In this document: in pieces, positions 58,267 through 64,000 of the stretch
How the letters are laid out: every line of letters begins with the position of its first letter
How positions within the stretch are numbered: position 1 is the first letter of the stretch
DNA from: Bradyrhizobium sp. ISRA464
GTDB lineage: Bacteria; Pseudomonadota; Alphaproteobacteria; Rhizobiales; Xanthobacteraceae
Direction of reading: 5' to 3'
Assembly (NCBI RefSeq): GCF_029910095.1
Contig: NZ_CP094526.1
Span: 4,278,001-4,342,000 of the forward strand
DNA: 64,000 bases
Notes under the pieces: model-generated
What the model was told of the DNA's origin: nothing
Databases searched by the model: none
What the model saw: only the letters and a program-made list of their open reading frames with translations
Translations under genes and position numbers: made by a program

Positions 58267-58512
58267 TTAGTCGATGAATTGGGCGCCAAATTCATGCCCG
58301 ATCCGCCAGGCCAGACGGCATTGGCGCGGGCTACCGCTCGAAAAGATGATGGTGAATTCCGGCGGAACTTCCAGATATTCGGCGATCACCTTGACGCCGC
58401 CCGCCGAAATATCGGTGATCATGCAATCCCGAGGCAGTGAACCGGTTCCGATCTGGATCTTGGCGACGCTTCTGCAGGCGCGACGTTCGCTCTTGCGGCG
58501 ATTAACAAACAT
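58267..58512 (-). CDS. PilZ domain protein
   Basis: A small c-di-GMP-binding PilZ-domain protein. The binding motifs are NRRKSERRACRS (RxxxR) and ITDISAGGVKV (D-x-S-x-x-G). The barrel continues VPPEFTIIFSSG and ends RIGHEFGAQFID. The start at 58512 (MFVNRRKSERR, 81 aa) fits other PilZ proteins; the frame is open to an ATG at 58626 that would add 38 residues of unclear value. Its place beside the tad pilus genes may be functional (c-di-GMP control of attachment), but PilZ genes are numerous in these genomes. Confidence 0.85.
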   Translation of the reverse strand: MFVNRRKSERRACRSVAKIQIGTGSLPRDCMITDISAGGVKVIAEYLEVPPEFTIIFSSGSPRQCRLAWRIGHEFGAQFID

Positions 58513-58763
58513 CCTGATCCCCAAACACGGCTGGACGAGTTTCTGATTGCCGCAGTCGTAGCGCGGAAAGATTGGAAACTGACTAGCGGAACCGCTCGCA
58601 ATTGAGCGGTTGTCTTTCAGTTTCATTTACCACGAGCGGCGCCAGCGCTCCGGCACTGCCTCCGCCCTACGGTTAGCAATTTCCTAATCCGAGCCACCAA
58701 AGCGTGCCATCGTTCACCCTGGGATAGGATTTGTTGTCCCGGAAACCTGAGAGGGAAACGGAA

Positions 58764-59030
58764 ATGAAAGCCTCGTTGCTCCTGCTCGCCGCTGTCTCGC
58801 CAGTCGCTCCTGCGAATGCCCGCCCCCTTCAAAGGACGAACGACCGAATGATCACGTCCGACGCCCGCATCGGATGCAACGGCAGTATCGGGTGGATGGG
58901 TGCGGCGGTACCCTGGAGGAACTACTACAACTTCAGCAGCGTTGGGGAATGTCACGCGAAGATGCTGACGCTCGGTTGGGACAACAACGCGCTCGCTTGG
59001 TATTGCACCAATCTCGGGCTGAAAAGCTGA
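58764..59030 (+). CDS. Small secreted cysteine-containing protein, 88 aa
   Basis: Unknown protein with a signal peptide (MKASLLLLAAVSPVAPANA). The mature part of about 69 residues has three Cys (in RIGCNGS, VGECHAK, AWYCTN) and many aromatics (GWMGAAVPWRNYYNFSS, LGWDNNALAWYC). The AGGGAAACGG before ATG 58764 is a fair ribosome-binding site; an upstream in-frame start would spoil the signal peptide. It ends just before a strong terminator, so it is a complete monocistronic unit. The function is not known; a periplasmic or extracellular location is likely. Confidence 0.65.
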   Translation: MKASLLLLAAVSPVAPANARPLQRTNDRMITSDARIGCNGSIGWMGAAVPWRNYYNFSSVGECHAKMLTLGWDNNALAWYCTNLGLKS

Positions 59031-59056
59031 ACGGTCATCACCGACAGTCTGGAAGC

Positions 59057-59081
59057 GGCCGCCGCGGTTGGCGGCCTTTTT
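59057..59081 (+). terminator. Rho-independent terminator
   Basis: A perfect GGCCGCC / GGCGGCC stem with loop GCGGTT and five Ts, 27 bases past the small secreted-protein gene. It is the clearest intrinsic terminator in the window. Confidence 0.9.
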
Positions 59082-59195
59082 CGTTGCGGTTCCTCCCCGC
59101 TGCCGGGTTCCCGTGAGAACAAAAAGGGGTTGATCCACGGTCGATTGGCGATAGCGTGACCCTTTCGACTCGATTTTGCCGGGGCGCGGACAGGC

Positions 59196-60887
59196 ATGGG
59201 AAGCATGGTCTTACTTGATCTGATGGGTGGCGTGGCGCTGCTGCTGTGGGGCCTTCACATGGTCCACAGCGGGATCCTGCGCGCCTTCGGCCCCGACCTG
59301 CGCCTGCTGCTCGCCAAGGCACTGAACAACCGGTTCAGCGCCTTCGCCGCCGGCCTCGGCCTGACCGCCCTGCTCCAGAGCTCGACCGCGACCGCCCTGA
59401 TCACCAGTTCGTTCACCGCGGAAGGCCTGGTCAGCCTGGTGCCGGCGCTTGCCATCATGCTGGGGGCTAATGTCGGCACCACCCTGATCGTGCAGGTGCT
59501 GTCGTTCAACGTCGCGGCGGTTGCGCCCGTGCTGTTCATCCTCGGCCTGGTCGCCTTCCGCACGGGACCGCGCTCCCGGATCAAGGACCTCGGCCGCGTT
59601 TCGATCGGCCTCGGCCTGATGCTGCTGGCGCTGCACATCCTGCTCGACACGCTGGCGCCGGCCGAAAACGCCCCGGGCGTGCGCGTCTTCATGAACGCGA
59701 TCACCGGCGATCCCGTGCTCTGCATCTTCATCGGCGCCGTCGTCACCTGGCTGGTCCATTCCAGCGTCGCCAGCGTGCTGCTGGTGATGTCGCTGGCCTA
59801 CGCCCAGTTCATTTCACCCTACGCGGCGTTTGCGCTGGTGCTCGGCGCCAATCTCGGCAGCGCCATCAACCCGCTGATGGAAGGCGCGCGCCGCGACGAT
59901 CCGGCGAGCTATCGCCTGCCGGTCGGCAATCTCGTCAACCGCATCGTCGGCATCCTGCTGGTGGCGCCGTTCCTGCGCCCGATCACCGAGCACATTCAGG
60001 CCTTCCAGCCGGACCTCGCCAAGGCGACGGCGCAGTTCCACATCGCCTTCAATGTCGCGACAGCGATCCTGTTTATCGGCGCCCTCGACGGCATGGCGCG
60101 GCTGCTTAATCGGCTGCTGCCCCAGCGGGTGCAGGAGACCGATCCGTCACGGCCGCGTTATCTCGACGAGAGCGCGCTGGAGACGCCGTCGCTCGCGCTG
60201 GCCGACGCCGCGCGCGAGGTGCTGTACATGGGCGACCATGTCGAGGTGATGCTGCGCAAGGTGATGGCCGCGATGATGACCAGCGACCGCGCGCTGGTCG
60301 ACCAGGTGTCGCGGATGGACAACAGCGTCGACAGCCTGAACGAGGCGATCAAGCTTTACGTGACCAAGCTCACCCGCGGCAGCCTCGACGAGCGCGAGGG
60401 CCAGCGCGCCATGGAGATCGTCGCCTTCGCGATCAATCTCGAGCATATCGGCGACATCATCGACAAGAACCTCAGCGAGCTCGCGACCAAGAAGATCAAG
60501 CGCCGCCTGCAATTCTCGAGCGAAGGTGCCGAGGAATTGTCGGCATTCCACAAGCGGACCATCGACTCGCTGCGGATCGCGTTCGGCGTCTTCATGTCGG
60601 GCGACGCCGGCGAGGCGCGCAAGCTGCTGACCGAGAAGGCTGCGTTGCGCGCGGCCGAACTCGCCGCCGTCGAGCGTCATCTCGAGCGTCTGCGTGAAGG
60701 CCGTCCCGAGACCATCGAGACCACGTCGCTGCATCTGGACGTGCTGCGCGACCTCCGCCGCATTCATTCGCATATCTGCTCGGTCGCCTACCCGGTGCTC
60801 GACGCAGCCGGTGAGACCGCGGCCTATCGCGAGAGCGCCGTCGAGGCCGCGAATGATCTTTCGGCGCCCATGGCCGGCCGATCGTGA
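59196..60887 (+). CDS. Na/Pi cotransporter family protein
   Basis: A 563-aa sodium-dependent phosphate cotransporter-like protein (NptA/YjbB group). It has two inverted membrane repeats with the signature QSSTATALITSSF (residues about 66-78) and the second-half counterpart HSSVASVLLVMSL. The C-terminal 200 residues are a PhoU-like helical domain (ADAAREVLYMGDHVEVMLRKV, then LEHIGDIIDKNLSELATKKI). It may export or import phosphate; YjbB in E. coli exports it. Its end almost touches the convergent operon (3 bases). Confidence 0.9.
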   Translation: MGSMVLLDLMGGVALLLWGLHMVHSGILRAFGPDLRLLLAKALNNRFSAFAAGLGLTALLQSSTATALITSSFTAEGLVSLVPALAIMLGANVGTTLIVQVLSFNVAAVAPVLFILGLVAFRTGPRSRIKDLGRVSIGLGLMLLALHILLDTLAPAENAPGVRVFMNAITGDPVLCIFIGAVVTWLVHSSVASVLLVMSLAYAQFISPYAAFALVLGANLGSAINPLMEGARRDDPASYRLPVGNLVNRIVGILLVAPFLRPITEHIQAFQPDLAKATAQFHIAFNVATAILFIGALDGMARLLNRLLPQRVQETDPSRPRYLDESALETPSLALADAAREVLYMGDHVEVMLRKVMAAMMTSDRALVDQVSRMDNSVDSLNEAIKLYVTKLTRGSLDEREGQRAMEIVAFAINLEHIGDIIDKNLSELATKKIKRRLQFSSEGAEELSAFHKRTIDSLRIAFGVFMSGDAGEARKLLTEKAALRAAELAAVERHLERLREGRPETIETTSLHLDVLRDLRRIHSHICSVAYPVLDAAGETAAYRESAVEAANDLSAPMAGRS

Positions 60888-60890
60888 TGA

Positions 60891-61229
60891 TCAGCGGTCG
60901 AGCGTCTTGGACGCCTTGCCGCGGTTCTTCACGATCAGCATGATGTTGCGCGTGTAGATCAGCGTGGCGAGGCCCTGGCCAAGGATGATCACCGGTTCGC
61001 GCTTGGCGAGGCCGTAGATCAGCGTCATCAGGCCGCCGCCCATCGAGAAGAACCAGAACGCCATCGGCACCACGCTCTGGCCGGCGCGCTCGCTGGAGAT
61101 CCATTGCACGAGGAAGCGCGCGGTGAACAGCAGTTGTGCGACGAGGCCGAAGGCCAGCCAGAAGTCGAACTTGGCGACGAACACGTCGTAGAGATAGGCG
61201 TGCAGCGCCTGGCCGTATTGAATCAGCAT
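60891..61229 (-). CDS. Lipid-A-disaccharide synthase N-terminal domain (LAB_N) protein
   Basis: A 112-aa membrane protein with three or four hydrophobic helices, matching the LpxB N-terminal-like domain that often stands alone beside polyprenyl-phosphate glycosyltransferases. Motifs are FLVQWISSERAGQSVVPMAFWFFSMGGGLMTLIYGLAKREPVIILGQ (cited in parts: FLVQWISSERAGQSVVP, AFWFFSMGGG, REPVIILGQ). The ATG at 61229 overlaps the stop of the glycosyltransferase by one base, so the two are coupled. Pairing with a GT2 enzyme resembles ArnC/RgtE-type donor synthesis. Confidence 0.88.
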   Translation of the reverse strand: MLIQYGQALHAYLYDVFVAKFDFWLAFGLVAQLLFTARFLVQWISSERAGQSVVPMAFWFFSMGGGLMTLIYGLAKREPVIILGQGLATLIYTRNIMLIVKNRGKASKTLDR

Positions 61230-61990
61230 CACCTCACCTCGGTCACGACCGGCACTTCAGTGACGACCGGCGTCGGCTTCTTGCGGCGGATCAGCCACCA
61301 CACGCCCGCGAGATCCATGATCCCGATCCAGAGCCGGTCGAAGAATCCGTAGTTCGACACGCCGGAATGGCGCGGGCGGTCGATCACGTCGACATAGGCG
61401 ATCGCGAACCCCTCGCGGCGGACCAGCGCCGGCAGGAAGCGGTGCAGCCCGTCGAAATAGGGCATCGACAGGAACACGTCGCGCGGAAAGGCCTTCAGCC
61501 CGCAGCCGGTGTCGCGGGTGCCGTCGCGCAGGATCGCGCCGCGCACCGCGTTGGCGATGCGCGACTGCATCTTCTTGAATCCGGTGTCCTTGCGCCCCAC
61601 CCGCTGGCCGGCGGCGAGGCCGACACGGCCGTTGCCGCTCTCGACCGCCGAGATCAGGTTCGGCAGGAACGCCGGGTTGTTTTGCCCGTCGCCGTCGAGC
61701 GTCGCCACGATCGCGCCGCGCGCGGCCCGTACTCCGCTGCGCACCGCCGCCGATTGGCCCGACGATACGGCGTGCCGCAGCTGCCTGAGATTGGGCCGCT
61801 GCGCCATGATCGCAGCCAGCCGTTCGCCGGTGTCGTCGGTCGAGCCGTCGTTGACGTAGATGATCTCGTAGGCCCAGCGGCCATCCAGCGCGGCCGCGAT
61901 CTCGGCGATCAGCGGCGCGATATTGTCGGCCTCATTGCGCACCGGCACGACGATGGAAACGGCGACCGGCGTCTGGTCGGGAAGCGGCAA
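61229..61990 (-). CDS. GT2 glycosyltransferase, polyprenyl-phosphate sugar synthase
   Basis: A dolichol-phosphate-mannose-synthase-like GT2 enzyme, which moves a sugar from a nucleotide to a polyprenyl phosphate. The core has VSIVVPVRNEADNIAPLIAEI, IIYVNDGSTDDTGERL and ATLDGDGQNNPAFLPNLI (catalytic DGD). A C-terminal part includes GCGLKAFPRD and PRHSGVSNYGF. No ATG or GTG lies near the conserved start; the TTG at 61990 (MPLPDQTPVAVSIVV) is my best choice, and the frame is open further back. The start is uncertain, the family is not. Confidence 0.85.
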   Translation of the reverse strand: MPLPDQTPVAVSIVVPVRNEADNIAPLIAEIAAALDGRWAYEIIYVNDGSTDDTGERLAAIMAQRPNLRQLRHAVSSGQSAAVRSGVRAARGAIVATLDGDGQNNPAFLPNLISAVESGNGRVGLAAGQRVGRKDTGFKKMQSRIANAVRGAILRDGTRDTGCGLKAFPRDVFLSMPYFDGLHRFLPALVRREGFAIAYVDVIDRPRHSGVSNYGFFDRLWIGIMDLAGVWWLIRRKKPTPVVTEVPVVTEVR

Positions 61991-62058
61991 ATCGGCACTC
62001 GAGGTTGGTGTTGTTTCCGGCTTGGAACCGGCCCGATCCGGCCGTCGGGCGACCGCTT

Positions 62059-62904
62059 TTATGGGGCGAAGGCGTTCCCCGCAACCCTTTTGAGGCGCCC
62101 GTCCGACGGTCCCGGCAACGCAACGACAGTGCCGTCGCGATGGATGGCAAAACCAAGGCGGCGGGCGGCGAACCAGTACCGCACGGCCATTGCGCCGATC
62201 ACGCCGACGAGCGCTCCGGCGACCACGTCGCTCGGATGATGCGCCAGCAGCACCAGCCGCGTCGCGGCGATCATCAGCGCGTAGACCAGCATCACGATCC
62301 GTGCCCGCGGCCATACCGCCGACACGGCGAACGCCAGCGCGAATGCGGTGATCGCGTGCCCCGACGGGAAGCTCGAATAGGCCTCGATGCCGGCGAAATG
62401 ATGGAAGTTGAAGGCATTGGCCTTGCCGCCGACAAAGGGCCGGCCGCGGCCGACGATCCATTTGATCACTTCGCCCACGGCCACCGAGAACGCGACCGAC
62501 AGGAACAGATATTGCAGCCGTGTTCCAAGGCCCAGCAAGGTCGCGCGAGACACACCACGCAACGCGGGAGCCACCAGCGCGACCGCGATCAGCAGAATGC
62601 CGAGCGCCCACAGCACGTGCACATCCTTGCCGAAGTCGGTCAGGATCCGCACCCACCACAGGCTCGGCGTGCCGCGCGGCGGCATCAAGCTGATCTCCTC
62701 GGTGTCGACGAGATACATCAGCGTGACGATCGCGGCACCGGTGACGACGACAAGCATGAGCACGTGACGCGCAGAGCGGCGCGCGGCCTCCGCCCTCAGC
62801 GAATGCGACGGGGCGCGCACGAGCTGTGCGAACGACAGCCAAACCAGCGTCAGCAGTCGCCCGAAATAATTCCCGGTGTCCTGGGGCGCAGGCGGCAACG
62901 CCAT
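62059..62904 (-). CDS. PAP2-family membrane phosphatase
   Basis: A 281-aa integral membrane lipid-phosphatase of the PAP2 superfamily. The three catalytic motifs are KWIVGRGRP, FPSGH and TRLVLLAHHPSD. It may dephosphorylate polyprenyl phosphates, undecaprenyl pyrophosphate or lipid A. It starts one base after the GT39 gene and is followed by the GT2 gene, so it is within the same envelope operon. Confidence 0.9.
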   Translation of the reverse strand: MALPPAPQDTGNYFGRLLTLVWLSFAQLVRAPSHSLRAEAARRSARHVLMLVVVTGAAIVTLMYLVDTEEISLMPPRGTPSLWWVRILTDFGKDVHVLWALGILLIAVALVAPALRGVSRATLLGLGTRLQYLFLSVAFSVAVGEVIKWIVGRGRPFVGGKANAFNFHHFAGIEAYSSFPSGHAITAFALAFAVSAVWPRARIVMLVYALMIAATRLVLLAHHPSDVVAGALVGVIGAMAVRYWFAARRLGFAIHRDGTVVALPGPSDGRLKRVAGNAFAP

Positions 62905-62905
62905 C

Positions 62906-64000
62906 TCATTCCGTTCCTTCGGAGCGGAAGATCGCGATCGAGACCGCCTTGCCCTGCGAGATGTTGTAGCCCTCGATCCGCACCATCGCGTTGTAGCGCA
63001 GCCCGATCGCCTCGGCCCGCTGGACGAAGGAGCGCTCGGAGCGCTGTTCGACCAGCGCGAAGCGGCAGGCGCCCTGCGACAGGAAATCGGCGGCGCCCGA
63101 TCCGTCGGTCAGAAGTGTCGACGTTTCCGTCATGAACACGAGGCTCGGCTCGAGGAAACCTGCTGCTGCGGCTTTCGGGCCTACGCACGTGACGGTGCGA
63201 AGGGCGCGTGCCACCTCCTGACTCGGGAACACCGTCGTGAGCCGCGGCAACACCACGCCGTAGGTGCCGGCCGCCATCAGCGCCGCGGCGACCACGGCGT
63301 TGAGCAGCGAGCGCTCGGCGCGGCTGTCCTCGAACAGCCGCCAGGCAACGAGGCCGAACACCATTGCGACCGCAAACAACGGCCAGGCGGGAAACACCGG
63401 CTGATGAATCGCCTTGATGGCCCCGACGATCACGAGCACCGAGCCGGCTGCGGGGATCGCAAACCACCAGGCCGAGCCGCGCAACAACCAGGAGCGCGCC
63501 AGCACGCGCCGCTCCAGCGCGCCCGCGGTCAGGATCGCGATCGCCGGATAAAGCGGCAGCACGTAATGCGGCAGCTTGGTCAGAACAGCCTCGAACACGA
63601 TCCAGGACGGGATCAACCAGGCCAGCAGAAACTGCGCGCCAGGCTCCCGCCGTGCACGCCAGACCGCAGGCGCGGCCATTGCGGCAAGCGGCGCGCCGGG
63701 CCAGAACGTGATCCAGAACAGCAGAAGGTAGAGTCCCGGCGGCGCGCCGTGGGATTCCTGCGCCCCGAGCTTGCTCAGCATGTCGCCGCCGACCGAGTCG
63801 GCAAAGAAGGTCTCGCCGGCGCGCAGGAAGATCAGCACGAACCACGGCAGCACCAGCACCAGCAGCCACATCAGCCCCCAGACCGGGCGCATGCGTCCGA
63901 ACCAGGCGACCGACCTGTCGAGGAAGGCGAGCACCACCATCGCGAGCCCGACAAACATCAGGATCAGCGGCCCCTTGAGCAGGATGCCTCCCGCCAGCGC
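62906..64000 (-). CDS. GT39 (ArnT-like) membrane glycosyltransferase, C-terminal part
   Basis: The frame is open to the right edge, so the N-terminus is missing and about 364 residues are seen. The part at the edge reads GILLKGPLILMFVGLA, typical of the membrane core of ArnT-like GT39 enzymes, and further segments follow (LTKLPHYVLPLYPAIAIL is the well-conserved KLPHY motif). The C-terminal 150 residues form a soluble domain. Such enzymes move sugar from polyprenyl phosphate to lipid A or core. The GT2 gene in the same operon would supply the donor. Confidence 0.85.
   Translation of the reverse strand, partial: ALAGGILLKGPLILMFVGLAMVVLAFLDRSVAWFGRMRPVWGLMWLLVLVLPWFVLIFLRAGETFFADSVGGDMLSKLGAQESHGAPPGLYLLLFWITFWPGAPLAAMAAPAVWRARREPGAQFLLAWLIPSWIVFEAVLTKLPHYVLPLYPAIAILTAGALERRVLARSWLLRGSAWWFAIPAAGSVLVIVGAIKAIHQPVFPAWPLFAVAMVFGLVAWRLFEDSRAERSLLNAVVAAALMAAGTYGVVLPRLTTVFPSQEVARALRTVTCVGPKAAAAGFLEPSLVFMTETSTLLTDGSGAADFLSQGACRFALVEQRSERSFVQRAEAIGLRYNAMVRIEGYNISQGKAVSIAIFRSEGTE

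Overview
The window is high-GC, densely coded DNA from an alphaproteobacterium, most likely Bradyrhizobium or a close relative in the Nitrobacteraceae. This rests on gene order (dusB-ntrB-ntrC-ntrY-ntrX with hfq-hflX nearby; pcm-tolC-popZ-valS; aapJQMP; cpaBCDE), on a PopZ polar organiser, and on several intergenic palindromic repeats of types I recall from Bradyrhizobium genomes. No database search was run, so the genus is an inference.

Layout. 1-3.9 kb: end of a solute-binding or ligand-gated protein, a small unknown gene, a cobalt-type nitrile hydratase operon (nthA, nthB, accessory gene) and a membrane acyltransferase. 3.9-7.8 kb: a structured repeat, queC, then a duplicated mazG 5' end flanking about 1.4 kb that carries an unknown acidic protein and a phage-type DNA methyltransferase; this is the most unusual locus in the window. 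7.8-13.3 kb: a secreted phosphodiesterase-like protein, MgtE, HflX and Hfq. 13.7-21.3 kb (minus strand): the nitrogen regulatory cluster dusB-ntrBC-ntrYX. 21.6-32.9 kb: housekeeping genes (ispDF, cinA-type amidase, coq10/ratA-like, P-loop kinase, lipA, alkyladenine glycosylase, valS, popZ, tolC, pcm). 33-35.5 kb: tRNA-Asn, tRNA-Cys, small genes, a truncated DUF1772 gene and a DTW-domain tRNA-modifying enzyme.

35.5-44.7 kb (minus strand): a tripartite efflux operon, NodT-type lipoprotein, adaptor and two different RND permeases (MdtABC-like). 45.4-52.6 kb: cysK, the aapJQMP general L-amino-acid importer and metC, a sulfur and amino-acid block. 52.8-58.5 kb: half of a tad/cpa type IVc pilus locus (cpaB, C, D, E), then convergent tadD and a PilZ gene; cpaF, tadB, tadC and pilins are not here. 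58.7-64 kb: a small secreted protein, a Na/Pi cotransporter and a four-gene minus-strand envelope operon (GT39, PAP2, GT2, LpxB-N-domain protein) that probably makes and uses polyprenyl-phosphate sugars.

Most of the window is ordinary chromosomal backbone. The best candidate for something undescribed is the mini-island at mazG. A normal-looking but dead mazG start (5498-5577) and a complete mazG with an AT-richer 5' end (7008) bracket two convergent cargo genes and no integrase. This is the pattern expected when an element inserts into the 5' end of a gene and restores it with a copy that it carries.
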